The notes under the pieces are model-generated. The model was not told the DNA's origin and did not search any database. It saw only the letters and a list, made by a program, of their open reading frames with translations. Position numbers and translations under genes: made by a program. DNA of 42,506 nt from Eubacteriales bacterium (GTDB taxonomy: Bacteria > Bacillota > Clostridia > Lachnospirales > Lachnospiraceae): NCBI GenBank assembly GCA_030539395.1, contig JAUNSC010000030.1, positions 1 to 42,506 on the forward strand. Direction: 5' to 3'. The stretch's first letter is position 1. Every line of letters begins with the position of its first letter. Below are positions 8,109 to 16,540 of the stretch, piece by piece.

Positions 8109-9356
8109 ATGAAAAAAAGACGAAAATGTGGTTTACTAAAGAAATGGCTGTGCCTGATAATGGCGGCAGCTCTTTTTTTTCAGATGGTAACAGGTGCAGG
8201 CGCAGAGGAAACAGCGTCAGAAGAGACACAGGCGCAGGAGGGGACGGAAGAAACAGGCATCAGCCAACAGGAAGCCGTTACGCTGCAGGCCCCATCAGCC
8301 CTTTTGATGGAAGCATCCACGGGAACGGTATTGTATGAAAAGGACGCACACACCAGAAGAGCGCCGGCGAGCGTAACTAAAATTATGACGACACTTCTGA
8401 TCTTTGAGGAGCTGGAAAAAGGGAACATTAAGCTGGAAGATGAAGTGGTGACAAGCGCCCATGCAAAATCCATGGGAGGTTCTCAGGTCTTTTTAGAGGA
8501 GGGAGAAAAGCAGACTGTGGACACACTGCTGAAATGTATCCTGGTGTCTTCAGGAAATGATGCTTCTGTAGCGATGGCTGAGTATGTAGCAGGCAGTGAA
8601 CTGGAGTTTGTCAGCAGGATGAATAAAAAGGCGGAAGAACTTGGGATGGAGAATACGCATTTTGAAGACTGCTGCGGGTTGACTGATTCAGATAATCATT
8701 ATACAACGGCCTATGATATAGCGCTTATGTCGCGGGAACTGATTACCCGTTTTCCGCAGGTTCACGATTACACTACTATCTGGATGGAGAATATCACACA
8801 TGTGACACGACAGGGAAGCAGCGAATTTGGTCTGTCAAATACTAACAAGCTTCTGCGCAGCTATGATGGATGCAATGGTCTGAAGACAGGGAGTACCAGT
8901 AAAGCGCTGTTTTGTATCTCTGCCACGGCCAAACGGAATAATATACAGCTGATCAGCGTAATCATGGCGGGATCAGATTCAAAAACACGAAATGCAGATG
9001 CTGCGGCACTTTTGAACTATGGGTTTGGAAAATGCCGTATTTACATAGACAGCGAGCCTGTGCCACTGCCGGAGATCAGGATAAAAAAGGGTCTTGCAGA
9101 AACAGCATCCTGTTATTATGAAACAGAATTTCGATATCTGGATATGGAAGGGCAGAATCTGGAGAAAATAGAGAGAAAGCTGGAATTGGATGTGCAGGCA
9201 AAGGCCCCGGTTAAAAAGGGACAGAGGGCGGGGAGAATCGTGTATCTGCTTGACGGAAAAGAAATCGGAAGCGTTGATATTTTATTCGGGCAGGATGTGG
9301 AGAAAGCGGGTTATATATTTTACCTTAAAAAGGCGTGGGAGGTCTTTGCTGTCTGA
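8109..9356 (+). CDS. D-alanyl-D-alanine carboxypeptidase, DacF/PBP5 type (copy 1)
   Basis: Low-molecular-weight penicillin-binding protein that trims the terminal D-Ala of peptidoglycan stem peptides at the outer membrane face. A signal peptide (basic start, hydrophobic core about residues 12-28, likely cleavage after GAGA) is followed by a Glu/Thr/Gln-rich spacer. The S11 peptidase motifs are complete: SVTK at 88-91 (nucleophile S88), SGN at 148-150 and KTG at 259-261. The C-terminal ~130 residues match the PBP5 beta-rich domain and a last hydrophobic stretch (VEKAGYIFYLKKAWEVF) may tether it. Ribosome binding site GGGAGGG at 8097-8103. A weak promoter (TGGACA 8061-8066, TACCAT 8083-8088) may drive it. 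A second S11 gene lies at 12443. Confidence 0.92.
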   Translation: MKKRRKCGLLKKWLCLIMAAALFFQMVTGAGAEETASEETQAQEGTEETGISQQEAVTLQAPSALLMEASTGTVLYEKDAHTRRAPASVTKIMTTLLIFEELEKGNIKLEDEVVTSAHAKSMGGSQVFLEEGEKQTVDTLLKCILVSSGNDASVAMAEYVAGSELEFVSRMNKKAEELGMENTHFEDCCGLTDSDNHYTTAYDIALMSRELITRFPQVHDYTTIWMENITHVTRQGSSEFGLSNTNKLLRSYDGCNGLKTGSTSKALFCISATAKRNNIQLISVIMAGSDSKTRNADAAALLNYGFGKCRIYIDSEPVPLPEIRIKKGLAETASCYYETEFRYLDMEGQNLEKIERKLELDVQAKAPVKKGQRAGRIVYLLDGKEIGSVDILFGQDVEKAGYIFYLKKAWEVFAV

Positions 9357-9367
9357 GATTATTTTAG

Positions 9368-9396
9368 TTGCCAAATATTTGATATTTTATTATACT
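9368..9396 (+). promoter_or_regulatory. Sigma-A-type promoter for the phosphoesterase-scpAB group
   Basis: -35 TTGCCA 9368-9373, 17-nt AT-rich spacer, -10 TATACT 9391-9396. It sits just after the dacF-like stop and 34 nt before the next ATG. Confidence 0.7.
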
Positions 9397-9429
9397 GGTG
9401 TATGAAAATATATACTTCGGAGAGGCAAA

Positions 9430-10233
9430 ATGAGCAGAATAAAAATGAAGTCTTACCGGATTTCGATATCCGAGAGAAAAGGAAAACCGGAAAAGCCCAT
9501 TCGGATCGCTGTAATAAGTGATCTGCATAACAGACGGTTCGGGGAAGGAAACAATAAGCTTGCATCTGCTATCCTTGGACAATATCCCGATTTGATATTT
9601 TGTATCGGTGATATGACAGTCTGTAAACCGGGCAGAGAGACAAAGCTGGAGGTGGGGATTTCTCTGCTGAAAAGACTTGCATGTGAATGCCCGGTATATT
9701 GTGTCAATGGGAATCATGAATTCCGTTCTAAAATATATCCGGAAACCTATCCGAATATATATTCGAAATGGGTGAACGGTCTTAAAAGGGGCGGAGTCAT
9801 TCTTCTGGAAGATGACAAAACCGAGATTGCATGTAAAGGAACAACGCTTGTACTGCACGGACTGGAACTGCCGATAAAATATTATAAAAAGCGGAGAGCG
9901 GATTTTATGTCTGCGGAAGAAATCAGGGATCATATCGGAGAACCTGAAGAGGACAGGTACAATATTTTGCTGGCGCATAATCCCGATTTTTTTGAAAGTT
10001 ATGCCTTGTGGGGAGCGGATCTTACATTATCCGGGCATCTGCATGGAGGATCGGTGCGGCTTCCCTTTGCAGGAGGCGTAATAAGTCCGCAGCTAAAGCT
10101 TTTTCCGAAGTATGATTATGGGCTGTATGAAAAGTATGCACATAAGATGGTTGTGACTTCGGGACTTGGCACCCACTCCATAGCGATGAGAATTAATAAT
10201 CCTCCGGAAGTGGTTATTCTGGAATTATATTAA
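9430..10233 (+). CDS. Calcineurin-like metallophosphoesterase
   Basis: Predicted dinuclear metal phosphohydrolase of the YkuE/YaeI-like group. All metal-site motifs are visible: SDLHN (D31, H33), GD at 60-61, GNHE at 94-97, a late AHNPDFF His, and SGHLHGG. There is no signal peptide or clear membrane segment, unlike many YkuE proteins, so it is probably cytoplasmic. Substrate is unknown; relatives act on lipid-linked or nucleotide phosphoesters. 267 residues. Ribosome binding site GGAGAGG at 9419-9425. scpA follows 18 nt after the stop, so it probably shares the 9368 promoter with scpA-scpB, though a functional link is not implied. Confidence 0.88.
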   Translation: MSRIKMKSYRISISERKGKPEKPIRIAVISDLHNRRFGEGNNKLASAILGQYPDLIFCIGDMTVCKPGRETKLEVGISLLKRLACECPVYCVNGNHEFRSKIYPETYPNIYSKWVNGLKRGGVILLEDDKTEIACKGTTLVLHGLELPIKYYKKRRADFMSAEEIRDHIGEPEEDRYNILLAHNPDFFESYALWGADLTLSGHLHGGSVRLPFAGGVISPQLKLFPKYDYGLYEKYAHKMVVTSGLGTHSIAMRINNPPEVVILELY

Positions 10234-10251
10234 AGAAAATGAGAAAAGAAT

Positions 10252-11010
10252 ATGGGAATATCTGTAAAATTGCAGGAGTTTGAAGGCCCTCTTGATCTGC
10301 TCCTGCACTTAATTGATAAAAATAAAGTAAATATTTTTGATATACCGATTGTTGAGATTACGGATCAGTATATGGATTATATCCGTGAAATGGAAACCAC
10401 GGATATGGGCGTGATGAGTGAGTTCCTTGTTATGGCGGCAACTCTTTTGGATATAAAATCTAAAATGCTGCTTCCGGCAGAGGTGAATGAGGAGGGGGAA
10501 GAAGAAGACCCCAGACAGGAACTGGTGGAACGTCTTTTAGAATATAAACTGTATAAATACATGTCGTATGAACTCAGGGACAGGCAGGAGAATGCGCAGC
10601 GATGTGCATACAAAGGGGCCAGCATGCCGGGAGAGGTGCTGGCTTATCGTGAGCCGGTGAATACAAAAGAATTGCTGGCAGACGTCAGTCTTTCAAGACT
10701 AAATGCCATATTTCGTGATGTGATGAAACGGCAGGAATCCAGAATCGACCCTGTAAGAAGCACATTCGGCAGAGTGGAAAAAGAAGAGGTGAATCTGGAA
10801 GAGACAATCTCCTATGTGGAGAAATATATCTCCGGACACAAGAAATGCAGTTTCAGGAATCTGCTGAAGAACCAGAAGAGTAAGATGCAGGTAATTATAA
10901 CATTCCTGACGATTCTGGAAATGATGAAGACTGGAAAAATTGAGGTTGAACAGGAAGAGATTTTTTCAGATATATTGATTACAGCAAAACAAAGTGAGGA
11001 AGAGGCATGA
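10252..11010 (+). CDS. scpA: Segregation and condensation protein A
   Basis: Kleisin subunit of the SMC-ScpAB condensin that compacts and separates chromosomes. The signature N-terminus is present (VKLQEFEGPLDLLLHLI), followed by the helical FDIPIVEITDQYM segment and TLLDIKSKMLLP. The C-terminal winged helix that binds the SMC head is in the last ~70 residues (VITFLTILEMMKTGKIEV). Length 252 is typical. Its TGA overlaps the scpB ATG (ATGA at 11007-11010), so the partners are translationally coupled. Confidence 0.96.
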   Translation: MGISVKLQEFEGPLDLLLHLIDKNKVNIFDIPIVEITDQYMDYIREMETTDMGVMSEFLVMAATLLDIKSKMLLPAEVNEEGEEEDPRQELVERLLEYKLYKYMSYELRDRQENAQRCAYKGASMPGEVLAYREPVNTKELLADVSLSRLNAIFRDVMKRQESRIDPVRSTFGRVEKEEVNLEETISYVEKYISGHKKCSFRNLLKNQKSKMQVIITFLTILEMMKTGKIEVEQEEIFSDILITAKQSEEEA

Positions 11011-11570
11011 ATAATTTAGAGGCAGCAGTGGAAGCCATTCTGTTTGCTTCCGGTGATTCTGTTGAGGTTGACAGAATTGCAAAGGCAATTGACCTGGATG
11101 TGAAATCAACCCGTGAACTGCTCAGAAATATGATGAAAAGATATGAAGCGGATGACCGGGGAATACAGATTGTGGAACTGGATGACGCTTTTCAGTTTTC
11201 GACGAAGCCGGAGATGTTTGATTATCTTGTAAAAATTGCGAAACAGCCGAAGAAAGTGGTATTGACAGATGTCGTTCTGGAGACACTTTCTATTATTGCA
11301 TACAAACAGCCGGTCACAAAACTGGAACTGGAAAAAATCCGCGGTGTAAAATGTGATCATGCCGTAAATAAACTGATAGAATATAATCTGGTTAAAGAGC
11401 TGGGGCGGCTGGATGCACCCGGGAGACCGCTTCTGTTCGGTACGACAGAAGAATTTTTAAGAAATTTTGGAGTGCAGTCTCTTGCAGACCTTCCGCCTGT
11501 AAATCTGCTGAAAAAGGAAGATTTTAAAGCGGAAGCAGAAGAAGAAATCAATCTGACACTGAAAGTATAA
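11007..11570 (+). CDS. scpB: Segregation and condensation protein B
   Basis: Winged-helix partner of ScpA in the SMC complex. The N-terminal LEAAVEAILFASGDSVEVD, the middle TDVVLETLSIIAYKQPVTK and the RGVKCDHAVNKLIEYNLV and GRPLLFGTTEEFLRNFG segments are all diagnostic. Length 187 residues is normal. Overlaps scpA by 4 nt. Confidence 0.96.
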   Translation: MNNLEAAVEAILFASGDSVEVDRIAKAIDLDVKSTRELLRNMMKRYEADDRGIQIVELDDAFQFSTKPEMFDYLVKIAKQPKKVVLTDVVLETLSIIAYKQPVTKLELEKIRGVKCDHAVNKLIEYNLVKELGRLDAPGRPLLFGTTEEFLRNFGVQSLADLPPVNLLKKEDFKAEAEEEINLTLKV

Positions 11571-11582
11571 AGGAGATAACTT

Positions 11583-12371
11583 ATGCCGACCACATATGCC
11601 CATGATCTTTTTGGAAAAATGGTGTATCATAAGCTTGAGCCGGAAATACAGCAGATAATTGAACGGCATAAAATGTCATACATTATCGGGCTTCATGGAC
11701 CGGATATTTTGTTTTACACACGGCCTTTTCACCGCAACAGGGTGAATCGGCTGGGATTCAGGCTGCATGGAGAGATTGCCGCAGATTTTTTTGAAAAAGG
11801 AAAGGAGATCTGCCGGGAAAATCAAAATGAGGAAGTGCTTGCATATCTGCTGGGATTTGTGTGTCACTTTATGCTGGACAGTACATGCCATCCCTATATT
11901 TACAAATATATGGAAAAAACGGGGGCGGCCCATGATGAGATAGAGACTGAACTGGACAGGGAGCTGATGCTGAGCACGGGAAAAAACCCTTTCTGGTATC
12001 ATCCGTCCGGTGTTATAAAGAGAGAGGAGGCCAGCATAAAGGCAATATCACAGGTGCTGGAAGGAATGTCTGAAAAAGATATTTCTCATACTCTGGAAGG
12101 AATGAAATTTTACACAAATATGATGGTATGTCATACTGCACTGGAACGGCGCATACTCAGAGGGATTGCCAGAGTAACAGGAATATACTGGCTGTTGCAG
12201 GGAAAAGTCATATTAAAGCGGCCGAGGAAAAAGTGCTCAGAGAGCACGGCGGAGCTAAAGCGGCTTTTTTCACTGGCAGTGCCGGAAACGGTAACTGTTT
12301 TGGAAGGATATTACAGGGCTGTTATAGAGAATCGGGAACTGGATGCCCGGTTTAACAGGAACTATAAATGA
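11583..12371 (+). CDS. Zinc-dependent phospholipase C-like family protein
   Basis: 262-residue protein resembling the Zn_dep_PLPC family common in Clostridia. Visible features are the His near the N-terminus (TTYAHDLFG), the GLHGPDILFY segment, several conserved His residues (FHRNR, RLHGE, FVCHFMLDSTCHPYIY) and a central acidic EIETELDREL stretch. The His/Asp set is consistent with a metal-binding all-helical fold, but no signal peptide is seen, so secreted phospholipase activity is doubtful and the substrate is unknown. Ribosome binding site AAAGGAG lies 12 nt after the scpB stop, making it the probable last gene of that transcript. Confidence 0.75.
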   Translation: MPTTYAHDLFGKMVYHKLEPEIQQIIERHKMSYIIGLHGPDILFYTRPFHRNRVNRLGFRLHGEIAADFFEKGKEICRENQNEEVLAYLLGFVCHFMLDSTCHPYIYKYMEKTGAAHDEIETELDRELMLSTGKNPFWYHPSGVIKREEASIKAISQVLEGMSEKDISHTLEGMKFYTNMMVCHTALERRILRGIARVTGIYWLLQGKVILKRPRKKCSESTAELKRLFSLAVPETVTVLEGYYRAVIENRELDARFNRNYK

Positions 12372-12375
12372 TTTG

Positions 12376-12404
12376 TGAATAAAAGAACAGGTGGAAACAT
12401 ACTT
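12376..12404 (+). promoter_or_regulatory. Possible sigma-G/F-like forespore promoter
   Basis: TGAATA at 12376-12381 and CATACTT at 12398-12404 resemble the sigma-G -35 (TGMATA) and -10 (CATNMTA) elements, with a spacer of 16, shorter than the usual 17-18. No good sigma-A promoter is visible before this carboxypeptidase gene. Speculative. Confidence 0.25.
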
Positions 12405-12442
12405 TTACTATATATTTGGAAACGGGTTTATGAGGTGAAAGT

Positions 12443-13651
12443 ATGGGTAGAAAAATAAAAGGTATTCTGGCGCTGTCTTTGCTGACAGCATTCATCTGGT
12501 GCAGTCCGGTGCAGGCCGGGGAGGTGCCGGATGGACCGGGAGAATTGTACGCCCGCAGTGCTGTTTTGATGGATGGCAGCAGCGGGCGTATTCTTTATGG
12601 AAAAAACGAGAATGAAGTAATGCCGATGGCCAGTACTACTAAAATAATGACATGTATTGTGGCGCTGGAAAATGCGGATCTTCAGGAAAAGGTGGAAATA
12701 TCTGCCAATGCGGCTGCTCAGCCGGAGGTGCATCTTGGGATACGTGAAGGAGAAGCATATAAGCTGGAAAATCTTTTGTATTCCCTGATGCTGGAATCCC
12801 ATAATGACAGTGCTGTAGCTATTGCGGAACATATTGGAGGAAGCGTGGAGGGATTTGCAGACATGATGAACCAGAAAGCCCGGGAGATTGGGTGCAGTAA
12901 TACTCACTTTGTGACACCGAACGGGCTGGATGCGACGGATGGAGGCGGGGATCATGCAACGACGGCAGCGGAGCTTGCCAGAGTAATGGCGTATTGTGTG
13001 AATGAGTCACCTGTGAAGGAGGAATTCCGTCACATCACTCAGACAAGAAGCTGCAGTTTTTCAGACGAATCGGGAGCCAGAAATTTTTCCTGCCAAAACC
13101 ACAATTCATTTTTAGAAATGATGGATGGAGTAATATCCGGGAAAACCGGCTTTACTTCCGCGGCAGGATACTGTTATGTCTGTGCACTGGAGAGTGAGGG
13201 CAGGCTTTTTACGGCTGCAGTGCTGGCATGCGGATGGCCGTATAATCGTACATACAAGTGGTCGGATACAAAAAAACTGATGACTTATGGATTAGAAAAT
13301 TTTGAGAACAAAACAGTCAGTACACCGAAGAAGATGGAAGCCCTTCCTGTAGAGGATGGTCTTGCAGAGGATGGAAATCCATGGCGTGATGTGAATGTGC
13401 CTGTGTGTGCAGTGACAGGAAACGAGGCGGAGATTTCTATTTTAATGCGCAGGGACGAAGAGATAAAAAGCCGGCTGACCATAAGAAAAAGTCTTATGGC
13501 GCCTGTAAAAAAAGGAACAGTTGTAGGGAAGATCAGCTATTTTTGCGGAGATATTTTACTGCGGGAATATCCGGTGGTGACAATGTCGGATATCAGGGCC
13601 CGGCACTTTGAAGACTGGCTTGCCTGGGTGCTGGACAGATATGCACTGTAA
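12443..13651 (+). CDS. D-alanyl-D-alanine carboxypeptidase, DacF type (copy 2)
   Basis: Second S11-family carboxypeptidase, 402 residues. A signal peptide ends near SPVQA-GE (residue 25). Catalytic motifs: STTK at 64-67 (nucleophile S64), SHN at 119-121 and KTG at 234-236. Additional Cys residues (QTRSCSFSDE, FSCQNHN, YCYVCALE, AACG) are not part of the active site and differ from copy 1. The tail (HFEDWLAWVLDRY) could associate with the membrane. Ribosome binding site GAGGTGAAA. In Bacillus, DacF-type proteins act in spore cortex synthesis; a weak sigma-G-like promoter sits upstream, but a sporulation role here is only suggested. It ends an apparent transcription unit before a strong promoter at 13684. 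Confidence 0.92.
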   Translation: MGRKIKGILALSLLTAFIWCSPVQAGEVPDGPGELYARSAVLMDGSSGRILYGKNENEVMPMASTTKIMTCIVALENADLQEKVEISANAAAQPEVHLGIREGEAYKLENLLYSLMLESHNDSAVAIAEHIGGSVEGFADMMNQKAREIGCSNTHFVTPNGLDATDGGGDHATTAAELARVMAYCVNESPVKEEFRHITQTRSCSFSDESGARNFSCQNHNSFLEMMDGVISGKTGFTSAAGYCYVCALESEGRLFTAAVLACGWPYNRTYKWSDTKKLMTYGLENFENKTVSTPKKMEALPVEDGLAEDGNPWRDVNVPVCAVTGNEAEISILMRRDEEIKSRLTIRKSLMAPVKKGTVVGKISYFCGDILLREYPVVTMSDIRARHFEDWLAWVLDRYAL

Positions 13652-13683
13652 CAGAAAAAATTGTCAAAAATAAGACAAAACTC

Positions 13684-13712
13684 TTGATATCGTGGACGAA
13701 ATAAAGTACAAT
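13684..13712 (+). promoter_or_regulatory. Sigma-A-type promoter of the biotin-dependent Na+ pump operon
   Basis: -35 TTGATA 13684-13689, 17-nt spacer, -10 TACAAT 13707-13712. Predicted start near 13719 leaves a leader of about 50 nt before the first carboxyltransferase gene. Confidence 0.75.
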
Positions 13713-13771
13713 GATATACGGCAGATAATTGGTTTCAATTTATCTATTATAGAAAAATGGAGGGCTGAAAA

Positions 13772-15208
13772 ATGAGTAACACAGCACAAAGCTTAGCAGG
13801 CAAAAGAATCGCGTCTTTGCTTGATGAGAACAGTTTTGTTGAGATCGGCGCAGGCGTTACTGCAAGAAACACAGATTTCAACATGGCTAAAGCCGATACT
13901 CCGGCAGACGGTGTCATCACAGGTTATGGTGTGATTGATGGCAATCTGGTGTATGTATACAGTCAGGATGCATCCGTACTGGGCGGTACAATTGGTGAAA
14001 TGCACGCGAAGAAAATTGTTGGCGTCTACGACATGGCACTGAAGATGGGAGCACCGGTGATCGGTCTTATTGATTGTGCGGGCCTTAGACTTCAGGAGGC
14101 AACAGATGCACTGAATGCGTTTGGCGAAATTTACGCAAAACAGGCACTGGCATCCGGCGTTGTACCGCAGATTACAGCAGTATTCGGCACTTGCGGCGGT
14201 GGTCTGGCTGTTGTTCCCGGACTTACAGATTTTACTTTTATGGAAGAAAAAAATGCAAAGCTGTTTGTGAACTCTCCGAATGCGCTGGATGGAAACACAA
14301 AAGAAAAATGTGACACAGCTACAGCAAAATTCCAGAGTGAAGAAGCCGGCCTGGTTGATTTTACAGGTAGTGAAGAGGAAATCTTTGCGGGTATCCGTGA
14401 ACTGGTTTCCATGCTTCCGGCAAACAACGAGGATGATCTGTCCTACGAAGAATGTCAGGACGATCTGAACCGTGTATGTGCTGATCTGGAAAACTGTGTT
14501 GGAGATACATCTATCCTGTTATCACAGATTGCAGATGATAACAATTTTGTTGAGACAAAAGCAGCTTATGCAAAAGAAATGGTTACAGGATTCCTTCGCC
14601 TGAACGGACAGACAGTAGGTGCTGTTGCAAACCGTACAGAAGTTTATGATGCGGAAGGTAAGAAAGCAGAGAGTTATGATGCTGTACTGACAAAGAAAGG
14701 CGCTGTTAAAGCCGCTGAATTTGTTGGGTTCTGTGATGCATTCGGAATTCCGGTGCTGTCTCTGACAAATGTAAAAGGATTCAAGGCAGACATGCATTCT
14801 GAGCGCGGAATTGCAAAAGCAGTTGCAAAGCTTACATATGCTTTTGCAAATGCAACTGTTCCGAAAGTAAATGTAGTGATCGGTGCAGGGTATGGAAGTG
14901 CATTTGTGGCAATGAACAGCAAGTCGATCGGTGCAGATATGACATTTGCATGGCCGACAGCTGAAATCGGTACAATGGATGCAAATCTTGCAGCAAAAAT
15001 CATGTACGCTGATGCAGATATGGCTACTATTAATGAAAAAGCTGCCGAGTATGCAGCACAGCAGACAAGTGCGGTATCTGCAGCAAAGAGAGGATATGTT
15101 GATACGATCATTGAGGCTGCTGATACAAGAAAATATGTGATCGGCGCATTCGAAATGTTATTCACAAAAAGAGAAGATCGCCCGGCGAAAAAACACGGCA
15201 CGGTTTAA
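13772..15208 (+). CDS. Acyl-CoA carboxyltransferase subunit (MmdA/12S-like)
   Basis: 478-residue protein of the acyl-CoA carboxylase beta-type carboxyltransferase fold (crotonase superfamily, two tandem halves). The first half has the glycine-rich CoA/biotin oxyanion segments (YSQDASVLGGTIGEMHAKKI; FGTCGGGLAVVPGL). The second half has GFCDAFGIPVLSLTNVKGF, VVIGAGYGSAFVAMNSKS and AWPTAEIGTMDA. It is closest in style to methylmalonyl-CoA decarboxylase alpha / transcarboxylase 12S and the glutaconyl-CoA decarboxylase alpha group, but slightly shorter than the ~510 residues usual for those. It should move CO2 between an acyl-CoA and the biotin carrier encoded downstream. Ribosome binding site GGAGGG. 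First gene of the operon; the natural acyl-CoA substrate cannot be read from the sequence. Confidence 0.88.
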   Translation: MSNTAQSLAGKRIASLLDENSFVEIGAGVTARNTDFNMAKADTPADGVITGYGVIDGNLVYVYSQDASVLGGTIGEMHAKKIVGVYDMALKMGAPVIGLIDCAGLRLQEATDALNAFGEIYAKQALASGVVPQITAVFGTCGGGLAVVPGLTDFTFMEEKNAKLFVNSPNALDGNTKEKCDTATAKFQSEEAGLVDFTGSEEEIFAGIRELVSMLPANNEDDLSYEECQDDLNRVCADLENCVGDTSILLSQIADDNNFVETKAAYAKEMVTGFLRLNGQTVGAVANRTEVYDAEGKKAESYDAVLTKKGAVKAAEFVGFCDAFGIPVLSLTNVKGFKADMHSERGIAKAVAKLTYAFANATVPKVNVVIGAGYGSAFVAMNSKSIGADMTFAWPTAEIGTMDANLAAKIMYADADMATINEKAAEYAAQQTSAVSAAKRGYVDTIIEAADTRKYVIGAFEMLFTKREDRPAKKHGTV

Positions 15209-15222
15209 GAGAGGTGAATGAT

Positions 15223-16098
15223 ATGAGAAAATTTAAAGGATTATTGTTCTCCGTATCGGTTGCAGCGATGCTGGCAGTATCTCAGGTGCCGGCTCTGGCA
15301 GAGGAAACAGAGACAACAGCACAGGCGACGGAAGCTGTATCAGAGGCAGAAGCGGCAACGGAAGCTGTTTCAGAGGCAGCTGAGGCGGCAGTTGCGGACG
15401 AGTCAGGCTTAACGGCACAGGATCGTCAGGCACTGGAGTCTTATGCGGAAGAAAGTATTAAAACGGTTACTTCCATGTCAGATGAAGAAATGGGAGAAAT
15501 CCTGCATCCGACCTCTATCCTGTCTATCCCGCAGGAAAGCGTGGTTCTCAGTGTTGAGTCATGGCAGGATGCAAAGGAAGAACTTGGAGAATTCACTGCG
15601 GTGAAAGAACATGACATCACCGTGACAGATGATATTATTTCCATCAATTCAACATGCGATTTTGCTAATGGCGAGGGTGTTGTAACTACGACACTGAGCA
15701 GAGATACTCTGGGTATGGAATCCATGTCATTCTCAGAACAGGATTCTTCTCTCGGCAAGGTTATGGTGGAAGCAGCGTTAAATACAGTCATGGGAATCGG
15801 TATCGTATTCCTGACACTGCTGTTCCTGAGTTTCCTGATCGGACAGTTTAAGCATATTTCCAAACTGGAAGAAGCTTTTACAAAGAAATCTGCACCGGCT
15901 CCGGCGGCTCCTGAAGCAGCACCGGCGGTATCTGTACCGGCAGCATCGGCAGCACCGGCAGAGGAAGAGGTTGTCGATGATGGTGAACTGATTGCCGTGA
16001 TTGCAGCGGCAATTGCAGCGGCAGAAGGTACAACCACAGATGGATTTGTAGTTCGGTCTATCAGGAAGAGCAATCGTAATAAATGGCAGAGAGCCTAA
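15223..16098 (+). CDS. OadG/MmdD-like membrane subunit with extracytoplasmic domain
   Basis: 291 residues from ATG 15223, chosen because AGAGAGGTG at ~15208-15216 gives good spacing; a GTG at 15214 is an in-frame alternative. Layout: signal peptide (VAAMLAVSQVPALA), a low-complexity Ala/Glu/Thr stretch (TEAVSEAEAATEAVSEA), an extracytoplasmic domain of about 120 residues, one membrane helix (IGIVFLTLLFLSFLIGQF, about residues 188-205), a Pro/Ala-rich cytoplasmic linker, and a terminal segment with LIAVIAAAIAAAEG and RSIRKSNRNKWQRA. The membrane helix plus Pro/Ala linker matches the gamma/delta subunits (OadG/MmdD) that anchor the carboxyltransferase to the beta pump. The N-terminal extracytoplasmic domain is extra relative to classical ~80-120 residue OadG and was not recognised. 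Confidence 0.75.
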   Translation: MRKFKGLLFSVSVAAMLAVSQVPALAEETETTAQATEAVSEAEAATEAVSEAAEAAVADESGLTAQDRQALESYAEESIKTVTSMSDEEMGEILHPTSILSIPQESVVLSVESWQDAKEELGEFTAVKEHDITVTDDIISINSTCDFANGEGVVTTTLSRDTLGMESMSFSEQDSSLGKVMVEAALNTVMGIGIVFLTLLFLSFLIGQFKHISKLEEAFTKKSAPAPAAPEAAPAVSVPAASAAPAEEEVVDDGELIAVIAAAIAAAEGTTTDGFVVRSIRKSNRNKWQRA

Positions 16099-16122
16099 TA
16101 TCATAATCAGGAGGAAAATGAA

Positions 16123-16497
16123 ATGAAAACTTATACAATTACCGTAAATGGCGTAGCATATGATGTAACCGTAGAAGAGGGTGCAGGCGGCGCAGCAGCA
16201 CCGGCAGCAAAGGCAGCAGCACCGAAGGCAGCTCCTAAAGCAGCACCGGCAGCAGCACCGAAGGCAGCAGGCACCGGCGCAGGCGCAGTAAAAGTGACTG
16301 CTTCTGTACCGGGCAAAGTATTTAAAGTAGAAGCAAGTGTGGGACAGGCAGTAAAAGCCGGAGATCCGATCATTATTCTGGAAGCTATGAAGATGGAAAT
16401 CCCTGTTGTTGCTCCGCAGGACGGAACCGTGGCAAGCATTGATGTTGCAGTTGGCGCTGCTGTAGAAAACGGCGATGTACTGGCATCTCTGAACTAA
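16123..16497 (+). CDS. Biotin carboxyl carrier subunit (MmdC/1.3S-like)
   Basis: 124-residue biotin/lipoyl domain protein. A short N-terminal strand region (MKTYTITVNGVAYDVTVEE) is followed by a flexible Ala/Pro/Lys linker (residues ~22-52) and the biotinyl domain with the biotinylation motif EAMKMEI, biotin on K90. It shuttles the carboxyl group between the carboxyltransferase(s) and the membrane decarboxylase. The Ala/Pro linker is the usual swinging arm of MmdC and OadA C-termini. Lies 24 nt after the OadG-like gene with an AGGAGGAAA ribosome binding site. Confidence 0.94.
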   Translation: MKTYTITVNGVAYDVTVEEGAGGAAAPAAKAAAPKAAPKAAPAAAPKAAGTGAGAVKVTASVPGKVFKVEASVGQAVKAGDPIIILEAMKMEIPVVAPQDGTVASIDVAVGAAVENGDVLASLN

Positions 16498-16540
16498 TAG
16501 AGGACCGTTTTTGTGACACGATAAAACAGGAGGTAAAACA

